64,000 bases of DNA from Halocafeteria seosinensis (lineage: Eukaryota > Sar > Bigyra > Bicosoecida). A program made the translations under genes and the position numbers. The notes under the pieces are model-generated. The model made no database searches, was not told the DNA's origin, and saw nothing but the letters and a program-made list of their open reading frames with translations. Location: positions 62,001 through 126,000 of the forward strand of contig LVLI01000201.1 of assembly GCA_001687465.1 (NCBI GenBank). Reading direction: 5' to 3'. This document shows positions 13,101 through 22,800 of the stretch, piece after piece (the first letter of the stretch is position 1; the number at the start of each line of letters is the position of its first letter).

Positions 13101-16073
13101 CCCAACGTATGGGCCAATGTCAGATTCCGTACTAGCCAGTTTACCGGTTCCCTCACATTGGCAACAATCCTCGGAAAGCGAGGCGATTCTCTCTCTTAAC
13201 AGTTGTCGCCGCCGCAATTCGTATCGAGGGTCATTAAGACGGCACTTTTCAAACGTTACCAAGCTACCGCACAGTTCCACCTGGCCGATGTCGACAGAGC
13301 CTGAACTAGTGGGGTTGACGTTGATAGGGACGAACAGTGGCAGCACCGTCCGCAATACTGCAACGGAATGACTGTACAACGTTTCCACTATATCGCACCT
13401 AACCTGCCCTCGATTATACACTTGAAAGACATCACTGTCGCTGGTGGTCACTTCAGGCGGCAGTAACGACGTCAATGATACCTCCCCATCGGAGACTATC
13501 GAAAACGTTTTATGAAGAGTACCGAAAGAGTGATCGGCCATATAGACGGCTGCGCCAAGAGAATTGGTACTGTAGCCGTGCAAGATTGCTTGCCGTTCAC
13601 CCACTCGCTCTACGGAGTTGTCGCTAGACACGATGCGAGGATGTTGCACATTTCGGGCAACCACACTTGTGAACAGCTCATTGATGCGCCTTCGAGCATT
13701 CGACGCTAGTGACGGTGGCACAGTCGTCAGAATTTTATCTATGCAGTGACCATCGTCAGCAGTGAACGTATCCTCGATCAACAGGGCTAAGTAGAGTTCC
13801 TCATTTCCCTTTGAAAAATCGTCCTTTAGCAAAACCTCCTCAAGCGGCACCAGGGCCACAACAGACGCCAAGTGTTCATCCCCAAGTACACTTACAAGGG
13901 GAGCTTCCGAAGTCACTTGTTTCCAGCGGATGTTGTCGGCGTTCAGTAAGGGATTCTGTAGTGCGCGGAACACAGTATATCCCTTTTGCTTGTACAGTGA
14001 AACAGAACCGCGTTTTGGAAACGCTACAGAATCGACAATATCATCCATTTTTCGATTCCCCCACTGAGTAAGGAGTCTAGTTGAGTCTCCACTGCTAGCT
14101 AGCAGACTAATTCCACCATTCTCTACGAACGGTAGTGACGAGACTAAACTCTTAAAACATTCTTCGGCAATGTTCGAGAGAAGATGATTCCAGAGCAAAG
14201 AATTACTTTGGAACAAGCAGCCCTCCGGAAACTCCTGGTAAGTCTTAGAGCCGTCCAGCCGTTCGTAGTTTGGAGCCATCCACTCGCTGACCACTAATGA
14301 GTTGCTGCCTGCGGGCTCTAAGTTATCATTCTTGCAATGTAGAGAGGCCGCAGCCGCTGTTGCCATGACTTCGATGTCACTGTGGTATTTGTATGTTTCG
14401 TAAAGCACCGAACAAACCCATTGCAAGATAAGCTCGGCCATAATGCAATGTTCCATGATGCTATCTTCGATTTCGGTACAATTCAGATCAATCCGGGTGT
14501 CATCAACCGTTGGCACACTAACAGCCGCTGATATTCCCGCGATGGTGTTCCCGCAAGCATCCTTGATAGGATATAAACACAATCGCGACTCCGAGGGGAT
14601 TTCGGATGAAAGGAATGACGAATCAACGCTCGACTGATAACGATAGTCGCTACGCCAGTCAGGATTCAACCATAAGGGTTCGTTAGATGCCGCAAGCGCA
14701 GCAGCAAGGGAATCTGCCTTGTTCTGGCTCACTTGAGCGACCTCGTGATGCGCAGCTTCACTGTCACCGTAGGGCACCCATGCGACAAGCCCGTTGGAGG
14801 AGGAGCATGAGGGAACCTTCCGTTTCGTTGGCTCAGTACCCCACTTGGTTGGATCGCTCCCAAAGCACAGGAGATTGTAATAAAACTGAGGCAATTCGTC
14901 GTTACCGTTGTCTGAAGATAGTTCTCGAAGAAATTGAGCCAATGCTTTGAGTGTCCAAGTCCCGTCTACACATACATCCTTATCATTCTCCACTTTCGCT
15001 TTACACTGCAACGCGAATTCAAACGCCTTTGCTCGCATGTAATTCAAATTCTCCAAAGTGTTTTTCTGCTGTCCCGTCAACTTTAATGAACGACGCAGCT
15101 GATGGGCTTCTGAAGATTTTGCTTGGAGCTTCTGGTTCGCTTTTCCATGCGAGCGCAATCGCTCAATGCCGGCTGCAAGGTATGTCCCCATCATTTTCGA
15201 CACAGCGACATCAATGTCAGTAAGCGCTTCCGAGTCCGGACTATGCTTATTCTCAGCGGCATCATTGTCACCATAAACCAGTCCTATCTGTACTTCTATC
15301 CATCCGAGACCTCGTCCGTAGTATGTCTTACATGGGATCAACAGAATTGATGCGATTCTACTGCTGTGTACCATTTGACCTGTAGCTTCCAAGTATTGCG
15401 CTAGTTCAAGTGAGCTTGTGAGCACATGCGTCCTCGTCGAATGAGCGTAGTGATACAAGAGGTTGCCTGGTTCAATAGGAATCCGACTTTGTGATGTTTT
15501 CCGTGGCTTGGGAGTCCTCGTCTCGAGGTCGGAGGAAGTAAGAGGACCCTTCCTGTCCGTCTGTTGATACGACTGAGACAGTCTTCGCTGGAACGGCGAG
15601 GTGTTGAGATGCGAATTTGATAATCGGCGATAACTGAATTCTCCTAGTGCTGAGTGTTTAATAACGAACGCGCCCTCGGCCTCTTGTGAGAATACAGAAT
15701 GCTGTTTAGCACCATAAACAGATCCTTTGTCGTCCTCTCGGTCCTCACTGGCCACATCATCCTCTTCGTCTTCTTGTACCTCGTCGTCATCCTGCTCCTC
15801 TGACGAGTCGTGTACAACGTAGAGCGACGCTGAAGCATCCTCGCCGCTGACTATCTGTGGGAACGCATTCACGGTCGATTCAGCCAGTTGCTCTTCATCC
15901 CGGGCTACAGCAGCCTCCAATGCGAACGAGAGCACTTTCTGCTGCGTCGACACCGTCAGTTCTGCGAGTACTGCTTGGTAGCGAGTCTCGGACAATGTCG
16001 CTCCGAGGCCCTCAACAAGCGAAGAAGCCAGCACTTTAGCATTCTGAGGAGACGTTGAGGAAGACGACGCCAT
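7119..16073 (-). CDS. Giant multi-GAF-like, coiled-coil protein (2984 aa, single exon)
   Basis: One uninterrupted frame of 2984 codons starts MASSSSTSPQNAK. Residues about 90-120 are strongly acidic. The body is a chain of globular blocks that look like divergent GAF domains, each with a hydrophobic strand pair and a closing amphipathic helix. Examples are LCLYPIKDACGNTIAGISAA, NVIVIPVTH...GVILVI, LGSIVCIPL with ILQCCW, and VFGVIEVVGK followed by FSQQDARFVCAAADGISRY. I count at least five plausible copies and perhaps eight or nine, separated by short coiled coils. The last 270 residues form a long charged coiled coil rich in Glu/Lys/Gln heptads. GAF domains bind small ligands or mediate dimerisation, but no kinase, cyclase or phosphodiesterase motif follows them. 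A scaffold or sensor role is inference. No signal peptide or membrane segment is seen. Lack of introns is unusual among its neighbours. A broken copy of its tail lies at 140-815. Confidence 0.8.
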   Translation of the reverse strand: MASSSSTSPQNAKVLASSLVEGLGATLSETRYQAVLAELTVSTQQKVLSFALEAAVARDEEQLAESTVNAFPQIVSGEDASASLYVVHDSSEEQDDDEVQEDEEDDVASEDREDDKGSVYGAKQHSVFSQEAEGAFVIKHSALGEFSYRRLSNSHLNTSPFQRRLSQSYQQTDRKGPLTSSDLETRTPKPRKTSQSRIPIEPGNLLYHYAHSTRTHVLTSSLELAQYLEATGQMVHSSRIASILLIPCKTYYGRGLGWIEVQIGLVYGDNDAAENKHSPDSEALTDIDVAVSKMMGTYLAAGIERLRSHGKANQKLQAKSSEAHQLRRSLKLTGQQKNTLENLNYMRAKAFEFALQCKAKVENDKDVCVDGTWTLKALAQFLRELSSDNGNDELPQFYYNLLCFGSDPTKWGTEPTKRKVPSCSSSNGLVAWVPYGDSEAAHHEVAQVSQNKADSLAAALAASNEPLWLNPDWRSDYRYQSSVDSSFLSSEIPSESRLCLYPIKDACGNTIAGISAAVSVPTVDDTRIDLNCTEIEDSIMEHCIMAELILQWVCSVLYETYKYHSDIEVMATAAAASLHCKNDNLEPAGSNSLVVSEWMAPNYERLDGSKTYQEFPEGCLFQSNSLLWNHLLSNIAEECFKSLVSSLPFVENGGISLLASSGDSTRLLTQWGNRKMDDIVDSVAFPKRGSVSLYKQKGYTVFRALQNPLLNADNIRWKQVTSEAPLVSVLGDEHLASVVALVPLEEVLLKDDFSKGNEELYLALLIEDTFTADDGHCIDKILTTVPPSLASNARRRINELFTSVVARNVQHPRIVSSDNSVERVGERQAILHGYSTNSLGAAVYMADHSFGTLHKTFSIVSDGEVSLTSLLPPEVTTSDSDVFQVYNRGQVRCDIVETLYSHSVAVLRTVLPLFVPINVNPTSSGSVDIGQVELCGSLVTFEKCRLNDPRYELRRRQLLRERIASLSEDCCQCEGTGKLASTESDIGPYVGETAYGVTSSPSVHFADTDVENNVSNVIANDADEEEAFSPTRSVRSRQSEFSPSRTERSRTMASPQSTVRELRNTPDETGASSFLSRVCLSIGTDLTMWIKKVGSGWYVVARQIHPSATEPLKGAYSRIYPGRTFQDSGSCLQTLARGIEVTTGSSVYFSDLLSVYRGDDDFPVNNFLILPVDNQHSQLVVAVNKGKEYSGEDSDEPEFSETDQKTILDLLSPVARDLAFKHTREQVQTSRSSKISRLAGLQSQYGREGGAESQLQTQALTYRQGLEYCCILQYLSSKEDIDRFVRGDLAHLLQADGCTYISRDMQVFDDGGCIANAILGNKVIQFHTDKHYQTLSMQDVEALQSVYSSADTSRRWNRSTNVIVIPVTHSASSLPAESRDYGVILVIRNGDRSKRFSAAEMNVSSSLGAQLFAIARREEAKSAEHSAAQVFEDHLQKRLSQGRQQLQEAHRTRSTWKEMYFRLSEFASTLRSIALVPTLMQPLDSDSLWYRVAQKLKAEITDENRERVGQITGGFGVVNSYLQQATEGSVSLEALYLLPHLEGSTDLDSVCEIRRVDSAVDQCTCRWTSSKNSVDTERAELAAVRQERQSSTERGTDSVSEILYLPFSVVESNERNFASLVLKLRQAVEMSTETQEKSIWDVCSQTAVTTLRTIVQDCALLALAELNAESEQAIQELNSTLRDKEYEIYSTGSNLNHYEKVVEAASPLLSISASAASADVLGDHLKTLCEAERVVVLFPRVNENDKLTDEWYSPVDETFLYKEDQGVIGKFLKNAYSSENDSLFCAFSRVDSVPQNADFDSTQDRLADHLVSLDMYAISSELVSNSSAPIAALVLVNSKKDLMDSGDPIQFLLRLAGYTLKHVAEISLLWQAVEMHHREDQALRRFMKLNLLEDSNLCPLRASTDSKEQQDTPFAEELMRQEVPVDFRKVVENFETFIEASNVTILCPLGLAYAFIDGLHCGFASRGVKARDQYTRKDIFIPVHSLVTSLRRISKEIAEKLETSTRVDCRGDFSLPDLYSELEEASWSLDKGDPALAALESLELRCSAVQTQSSVIAACPIGVTLFTQPFSARNPSGHFILRVCRTARSDRTRSPNAPFSTTDKHVMLHTAASLSQPISSVLLSFSASCAGSLENALSASLEEKQEAAKELESQLGRFRQSAQVRSSFMELVTKWISVFLRNLRDVSAVSSFSDEESLEKTLGAAQEEIGVARNEFCRSCTSAAHQFGRSLIGADSALLWVRSDEDGSTMWVPWVDKREQHHMHAGESSLVQSCSESGVVMTSQNIYKDPRFHAKESHLLRTLIEEVTGEEGLGSIVCIPLTTRHSGTTSAILQCCWSASLSSDELSVVARHAGSEFSPYKESLVLPLVGDDILRQILRTIREKFETEGELGNTRHSIEELEQELSQYTNLQETVTKSSKQITDLHNRIELLDVTLEKYERVVGMLTGLLAAEGHEQALYQPLEPRPDSSLSTIDRGRPLEWVCHSLCDVVGAESVRILLYWNYSGEDADGRHSAVLVPVTTAVPRHAQRPHLDVDDYEEFALQTMIYDILGIRKSTRLNVEDIFARALPVPQEGPITNSLSGNCCVNVDPLYVADSQRSQSQKHLDPVVVAPIRMDGERGGVASYSNAEVTRSSRQSIVNQSARNFETMIPSLPSGVFGVIEVVGKRMPHEVTSEDAEESFSQQDARFVCAAADGISRYMEYYLASEAAQWYHEISEETQEELDRQREVAGSTSQALDKANESIEDLEQKLRNAEEVEKEKNSLEQKTQEQSKQLEKLDKSNKKLEKRLEDLKDASMKASYHDKEKINELQQNLDSANGEIERLRSEHDSLVNKKDSLKRQRADLKHVLGLERDRLREQERRANDAEDGLADTRKQLEELQNENGDQREAINRLQRSLDSYEKALNSALEEKRSLSDKVEQHRKDWLESDQESRRLRDKLNDVANQLQRREKELQRAHDLIASLREELSAADKMAAKAWRVPV

Positions 16074-16500
16074 CTCCTCTCCTTCCGTCTCTCTTGCTAT
16101 TGCAACTCAACCCTGAGCTCCGTCTCTCCCCCGGAGGGTACTACAGGGAGCGTAGTAGAGAAGGGAGCGAAAAGTGAACGGGAATCAAACAAAATTGTTG
16201 GAAACGATTTACGGCAGCCACCCCGTCGATCCTGCGACCAAACCACACATTCGCGCGCCAAAATTCAGCTGCGTAACTTCACAAATACTTCAACCAAAGA
16301 TTTTTTTTTCTCGGGAGCCGTTTCCCGCTTTTGGGATGGCGGGCGCAGTAGCATATTCCACAGCACAAGATGCAATGCAAATGCACTCTGGCTAGTTCGG
16401 ATCCATGCCACACAAGCGAATCTACTCTATTCTGTGATAGTGTTGTACAATTTATCGGTTGCTTTGGTCGTTGGTGCAGCCACCATGAACCCTCAATTAA
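16074..16500. promoter_or_regulatory. Divergent intergenic region
   Basis: These 427 bases separate two divergently transcribed genes, so both 5' regions lie here. There is a T-run at about 16302-16312. I see no identifiable TATA box or operator. The role as a shared promoter follows from gene orientation only. Confidence 0.4.
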
Positions 16501-17303
16501 ATGGCGGCGACACAAGCTCAAGATAACAACGCAGAACGCGAGCAAATATATGTGTTGGAACTGGAGAACAATAAAAAATATGTAGGGAAAACCGCGCGCA
16601 ATCCACTCGATCGTTTTTCTGAACACTCTGCCGGAAAAGGGTGCGCCTGGACGAGGCGATACGCTCCTCTGCGAATACCAGCGTTCAAGCGTCGAGTCAT
16701 GCATTTGACGAAGACACCAAACTCAAGGAAACAATGATGCGCTACGGCATGAACAACGTAAGGGGTGGTTCGTACTCGAATTTCAGATTGGATGAGAATC
16801 AAAAAATGAGCATTCAGCGAGAACTCGCGTCGGCAGGAAATCTATGCTTCCAGTGCATGGGCGATGACCACGTCGCCGCGGATTGCTCTGATAGAGGGAA
16901 CAAACGTAGAAGACTGTTGAATAGTGAGGACGATAGCGACGACAGCGGTGTGCATGTCCCGTACCAACGTCCCCACAGCGACGAATCTGATGACGATGAG
17001 ATTCAAATTCCTTACGCACGCGGTGAACCGGAAGATACCAGGAGTACGCGTTTTCCAAACGAGCGTCCCATTCGCGACGAGGTATCGGATAAACGATCTA
17101 CCAGTAACGGAAGTACTGAGGATGAGTCGGCTAGGGCGTGTTCCAGTGGCGAGTGCGACGATGGGGATGAGTCGGCTAGGTCGTGTTCCAGTGGTGAGTG
17201 CGACGACGCGGATGGCTCGGGCATGTCATGTACCAGTGGCGGGAGCGACAACACAGGTGACTCCGGTATGTCATGCATGGATGGGGGAAGTGTCGATTCC
17301 TAG
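16501..17303 (+). CDS. GIY-YIG domain plus CCHC zinc-knuckle protein, interrupted by a frameshift
   Basis: From the ATG at 16501 the frame encodes a GIY-YIG nuclease-type core: IYVLELENNKKYVGKT, then R in NPLDRFSEH and WTRRYAPLRI. Homologous sequence then continues in another frame (-1 relative to the first) from about 16690: FDEDTKLKETMMRYGMNNVRGG, then a C-x2-C-x4-H-x4-C knuckle (CFQCMGDDHVAADC). The combination 'YG.NNVRGGSY' plus zinc knuckle is typical of a GIY-YIG family seen in algae and giant viruses, so the two halves belong together. No intron of usable size joins them without removing conserved residues. The gene therefore carries a real frameshift, needs ribosomal frameshifting, or the assembly has a one-base error. 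The C-terminus is acidic and Ser-rich, with 45-bp repeats. The final product, if any, would be about 265 residues. Confidence 0.65.
17121..17300 (+). repeat. 45-bp coding minisatellite, four units
   Basis: Four tandem 45-base units begin at 17121, 17166, 17211 and 17256. They encode variants of DESARACSSGECDDG. The first two are nearly identical and the last two are degenerate (GMSC). All keep the reading frame of the zinc-knuckle half of the GIY-YIG gene and form its acidic, Ser/Cys-rich tail. Confidence 0.9.
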
Positions 17304-17996
17304 AGAGTTGTGCAGACGGTCCGCTCCTATTGTTCTCTTGACACCATCATTGAGTCGACTGTGCGGGTGTGTGCATATGGTAAGTCACGTTTCACTGGCC
17401 TTAGCAATACTGGTGTTCAAGGTATCAAAGTGTGTCAAGACCTATAAAAGAACAAAAAAACATCATCGGTTGCTTTTTGGACTAGAGAAAATTTTAGTGA
17501 TTCGTGGCTAGTTTGCTAATGATTTTTGTACTGTTTGCAAAAATGAATGGAGTTATGAGTCCTTCACAAGTTTTACTCTGCAATATTCCCCGCAAATTCC
17601 GTGATCAAGTACTTGAACTCCACGCTTTCTCTCATAAGTATGAATGAATTATTCGTAGGGGTGTATGATGTCGGTGTCTTGCTGGTTCAAGTGTTGCAGT
17701 ACACTCGCAGGGTTGGGCCTCATTGACTTCATACGCGTGAATCCGCTTCACTTAGAAAGAAAAAATGAAATACTTGAATTTCTCCTCTACATATCTTCTT
17801 CACCATACTCTTCCCTTCCTTTGGGTTCTTGGATTCCATCGTTGAAGTACCGCGCCACAAAGGAGCCAGAAAAGTTTGCTCGGTTCCCTCCTGGAGGTGA
17901 GTCCAATCATTGGCTTTATATTGCTGATTAGGCTTCATATTCCTCCCTTTCGGCGTATTGTTAGAAGCATAGCGAGGAAAGCGACAGAGTGTGGAA
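17304..17996. other. Gene-free spacer
   Basis: These 690 AT-richer bases lie between the GIY-YIG gene and isocitrate dehydrogenase. The open frame at 17665-17931 has no recognisable protein and no codon bias that I can see. I see no RNA gene or repeat. Confidence 0.5.
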
Positions 17997-19260
17997 ATGG
18001 CAGCAATCACCTGTGGACGCCGCGTGGCGACTTCAGCAGCTTCACGACATTCCCGGGGTTATTTGGCTTATACACGCAATGTTAGGTCATTTAGTACAGG
18101 ACCCACTTTTACACCAAGGGAGCCATTCCGTGCAACATTGTTTCCGGGTGATGGGATTGGTCCGGAAATATCAGAGGCTGTACAGAGGATTTTTGAGGTG
18201 GCCAAAGTCCCCATTGAATGGGACCATCAGATCATTTCGGGGCATGTAGTGAATAAAGATGGAGATCTCATTTCCGAAGAAGCGTTGAATTCCGTCCGTC
18301 AGAATGGAGTTGGCCTCAAGGGGCCCTTTGGGACGCCGATAGGAACGGGACATAGATCGCTCAACTTGACCCTACGGAAAGCACTTAACTTGTATGCCAA
18401 CGTACGTCCCTGTGTGAGTGTTAAGGGATATGAAACGAAATACAAGGACGTTGATGTGGTAACTATCCGTGAAAATACGGAAGGTGAATACAGTGGACTT
18501 GAACATGAAGTAAGTGATTTCAAACACAGCGATCTATTCAAACTAATGAATTGAATTGTGGTTATCTGTCCAGGTTGTCAAAGGCGTGGTAGAAAATGTC
18601 AAAGTCATTACTCGCCATGCTTCCGAGAGGATTGCTCATTACGCTTTTGAGTATGCCCATCAACATGGACGAAAAACTGTCTGTGCAGTACACAAAGCAA
18701 CCATTATGTAAGTCTCCGATTACTTTCTCCATTCGAGAAGACTTTATGGTTTGAAATCATCTTTCCATTGGCAATGCAGGAAAATCGTTGATGGGTTATT
18801 TTTGGAATGCTGTCGGGAGGCTGCCGCCAAATACCCGGATATCAAATATGAGGAGATGGTAATGGATAAAGCGATGCTCACAATGGCTGCAAACCCTACC
18901 TATTTTGATGTTATGGTTATGCCAAACTTATACGGGGATATTGCCAGCGATCTTGCTGCTGGTCTTATCGGTGGTTTGGGTCTTACACCCAGTGGCAATA
19001 TCGGTGAAGATGCTTCAGTGTTCGAGGCTGTGCATGGCACTGCACCGGATATCCAAGGTCAAGACAAAGCTAACCCTACTGCGCTGTTACTTTCAGGATG
19101 CATGATGTTGCGTCATGTAGGCCATCCAGAGAAGGCTGACGCCATTCAAGATGCAGCTTTAGGGGTAATCGCAGATGGTCGTTGGCGTACCGGAGATCTT
19201 GGCGGCTCTGCGCGATGCTCTGAATTCACCCAAGCCGTTATTGATAGAATCAATATATAG
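17997..19260 (+). CDS. NAD-dependent isocitrate dehydrogenase subunit, mitochondrial
   Basis: Exons are 17997-18509, 18574-18707 and 18780-19260; introns of 64 and 72 nt have GTAAGT donors. The product is 375 residues, normal for the family. It converts isocitrate and NAD+ to 2-oxoglutarate, CO2 and NADH in the citric acid cycle. The first 35 residues ([20 protein letters not shown]...) form an Arg/Ser-rich mitochondrial presequence. Family motifs follow in order: [10 protein letters not shown], the isocitrate-binding [48 protein letters not shown] across the second splice, the metal-binding [20 protein letters not shown] and [11 protein letters not shown]. The codon before the chosen ATG in frame is GTG GAA; the first ATG is at 17997. 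Whether this is the catalytic or a regulatory subunit cannot be settled by eye, although the key residues look intact. Confidence 0.95.
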
Positions 19261-19884
19261 TATCTGTAATTGTACCCAACATGATGTCAGGTTACTTACT
19301 CTGAAGACTGCGCTATGGGCACAATTACCATTCAACAAGAAAACATGTGTTGCTTTGACTACAACAAGGTGGATCCAAAACTGTTCATCTATGGTACCTA
19401 ACTTGCACAAGTTAGCGCATCCTCAAGCCGCCCAACACAACGTTCTTAATTCGATATTTGGCATCTTATCACTTCCTCCATGAATTACCTCTCTCATGCC
19501 TTTACTTCCTATCGCCGCCGTCTAATCTAAGGGTAACGGATCCGGTCCTGTTTGTCAGGGATCTTCGACTGTGCCTAAGCTGTTCGGTGCAACGGAGCAA
19601 CTGTAGCATGCTGCGCAAGTGGTTGCATTTAGTAATGCCCAATACGGCGTATGAAGGGAGGCGTACCCTCGGCTAATGGGTACTTACTATAGTTAAAGTT
19701 GAAGACACAAGTGATTGTCCCACCACCAAACCCCCATGTGTGTGGTACCCAGTTTGAATTGTGCGGTTGGGTTTGTGAAGCCGCGGCGCCCAGACCTCAA
19801 GAACATGGTGGTGTTCTGAACCCCTTGTCCCCAAAGTGTTGATGGTGGTTCAAGATTGACCCGGCACCAAAAAAAAAAAAAAAA
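19261..19884. other. Gene-free spacer ending in an A-run
   Basis: No coding frame is convincing here. A run of about 17 A residues (about 19869-19885) lies immediately before the start codon at 19885, so it is in the 5' leader of the first MscS gene. The minus-strand open frame at 19693-20184 overlaps the real gene and is a shadow. Confidence 0.5.
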
Positions 19885-22800
19885 ATGTCCGACGGAACGA
19901 CGGGCGTTGCTGACCATCCTCGCCCTCCTCCTCCTGGGGAAGGGGAGGAACAGAAAGCTGCTATGGAACGTCAAACTCCTCATCAACCGGAGGATGACGA
20001 GGAGGAAGTGGCGTTCGACCAACTTCCAGCGCAGGTTTCTCCGCCTATAATGGAGGAGCCAGGGACGATTCAACCCAAGAAGACAGCACCACCGCCGTCG
20101 GTGTCCTTGCAGGACACCGGCGTGCCTAAAATTACGGACGAGAACCGACTTGCGCAACTGATGCTTCCCGGACAAAACGCTCAAGAGGGCGAAGAGGCCG
20201 TGTGGGGAGGCTCTTTAGGGTTAGGAGGGGGTGGGAACCCTCTCCAGTATGAGGAAGGTATATTTGCTGACCCGGCTGCATTTTTTCGGCGAGCGACGCG
20301 GAACCCCCGGAAAACGTGCCGCGAAACTTGCTGTGGCGAAGATGGATCGTGCGCGTTCGGCGTCCTTCGACAATTCCTTGTCGTGGTTTTAGCCGTTGCC
20401 TTGGGAATTGTGGGCCTCATTTTTAGCGAAGATGAAACGACACAAGATTGGGAGAGTGGAAGCATCGAAGTCCATATGATCCTACTCTACATTGCAGCTC
20501 TGATGTACGTTCTCCCACGTTTTTAGTAAGAGGCAACCACCAGGTACTGGTACTTTGTCTTGTTTGTATTACGCAGGGGTGCCTATGTTGTACTTTCTTG
20601 GGTCGAAAGCATATTCTTCTGGATCTTACATAGAGCTTGTCGCCCATGCGGTAAATACTCTCGCACCTTTACGTTCTACGCGTCGAGTTTCGACGGGACG
20701 ATGGGGAAAGTGCTCTGGATTGCTCTTGGTGTAAGTTTTGGCTGCTATGGATAGTGCCGCCGGTGTAGCATAACCCCTCGTCGTGTTCTCTGTTCTGACT
20801 TGGCAGTGGGCTGCATATCGACCCTTCTTCGACATAAGTCCTGATAGGAGATGGTTGGATAAGCTCTGGGCAACACTTTTGGCTCTAACTGTCGTAGACG
20901 GAGCAAGGATATTCGTACAACGATGGATTCTTTCCAATGTCTTAAAGTCTAACTATGAAGAAAAAGTTGATGAAGTAGGTACCAAGCAACTTTGGTGTAG
21001 CAAACGTACATTGGAAATCGATACTGCGTACAATCTTGCGATACGCAGCTTCTGAAGCGGATGCACGTTGCAAAGTTGCTCATGACTCCCTTCCGGAAAG
21101 ACGCCATTTATCACAGAGGTATGATATGTAATGCCACCGATGCCGGAATCTGGAATCAACCATCGGACAACTATTTTGACCGCAGCCACCCATGAAGACT
21201 GGGCCGCCGAGATACCGGAAGATATGGAAACGACTGAAAGTCTACTTCTGCAGAAACAAGCGTCCCTAACGGAGAAGTTAAACTACATCCGGGCCACCGA
21301 TTTCACTTTGCCTGATGCCCGTGGAGAGCCCGTAGCCATTAAACGGGGGAAGGACCTAAACCCTTTCATTGAGTCTGTTTTTCGGAGGCTGACAAAACTG
21401 CCACACGATGTTGTTAGAGAGGCTGGAAAAACTGCCAAAAGAGCAGCCATGCAAATGGAAGAAGGAAGTGCTGTTGCGACGACGTTCGTCTCGGCATCTG
21501 ATGCGGTATATGTTGAAAAGCTAGACGACGCGAAAAAGGAAAAGGATCAAACCAGTGGAGACGCAATAGTCGAATTTGAAACTGGGAAAAAATCGAAGCA
21601 GGAATGTTCAGATGAACGACGGTTCACTTCTAGTGGTTCGAGCTCTGCTCAAGAGAGTGTTGCAAAGTCGTCGAGTGAGGGAGGTCCGCTTCCCAAGACT
21701 GTTAGTGGTGCAAAATCCAAGCCTGGGGTGATTAATAATCTTTTTGGGAGGTATTCTATGTCTTCTGATGGCAGAAAAGCGCCAAACGCCGTAGAGAAGA
21801 CCCCTAAAGGGACCATCACCCGAGCTCACCTGTTCCTTGTGCTGGGTAAGGTTATGACCCCAGGAGCGATCGCCCGTTTCGATTCTAACGGGGATGGGTC
21901 AGTAAAATATGATGAGTTTGCCTCCGAATTGCAGGATACATTGCGGTACGTAATCAATTAGTTTAAGTTGGCGCATTCTACGGGTTGACTGTATAGATAT
22001 CCACAACATTGCAGGCGCTATAAGAGCTTGAGAGAGACGGAGAGCTGTCATCAGTCCGTCTCCAAGGCGATATATTACGTCGTCGGGGCAGCTTCTCTTT
22101 TGCTTTCTCTTATAATTGTCTTGCCAATTTGGGACGTAGCTCTGACCGAAGTATTTGTACCAATAGGTGAGTTTCTCCTGAAATCGCTGCTTTGCGGGCA
22201 AGTCCAGATGTTTATAGCAACAAATACTCGTACTGCAGGGACTCTTGTTATCGCGCTCTCCTTTGCCATCGGAGGAACTCTGCAAGACCTCTTGAGCTCT
22301 CTGATTTTCCTCACTGTGGTGCAGCCGTACGATGGTAAGTCGTCTCCGGAGTGGGCTTCCATTACAAGCCTTGTGATGTAGTCTAGGTTGTCGATATGGA
22401 TGCAGTTGCTGAACGAGTGACATCCCCCGCACTTTTAAATGGGGAAACTCTTGTTGTGGACAGAATCGATGTACTCACTACAACGTTTCGCCGATTGAAT
22501 GGGAAGAAATTTATCGTCCCTAACTCCTTTATGGCTCGCCAGATCGTCGAAAATCACAAGAGATCTAAACCAGCTACATTTATTGTCAAGTTTAACATCT
22601 CCTATGATACGTCGGCTGAAAAGATCGATCGACTAAAGCAGCACATGGTCGAATATCTAAGAACCCACAGTCGACAGTGGCGCCCAGAACTGGCGCTACT
22701 GACGGACTCTGCAAGCCCAGGCCCCGATAATATGCTGACGCTAAGCTTTTGGATCACTCATAATCTGGGTTGGCAGGACGGGCTAGATGTCTGGAGTTCG

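Noticed and set aside
16639-16695. An intron to repair the GIY-YIG frame
   Set aside because: The only GT...AG pair would remove the conserved WTRRYAPLRI segment and is about 50 nt with poor signals.
17121-17300. Regular 45-bp repeats as a CRISPR-like array
   Set aside because: There are no unique spacers; the repeats are contiguous, coding and in a eukaryotic gene.
17665-17931. 88-codon plus-strand frame upstream of isocitrate dehydrogenase
   Set aside because: It has no family resemblance, overlaps a similar-sized minus-strand frame and lies in AT-rich spacer.
19693-20184. Minus-strand open frame of 163 codons over the start of MscS copy 1
   Set aside because: It lies opposite a clear exon with conserved motifs and has no recognisable protein; it is an antisense shadow.
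21899-22432. Minus-strand open frame of 177 codons across MscS copy 1
   Set aside because: It overlaps four correctly phased exons of the channel on the other strand and shows no family features.
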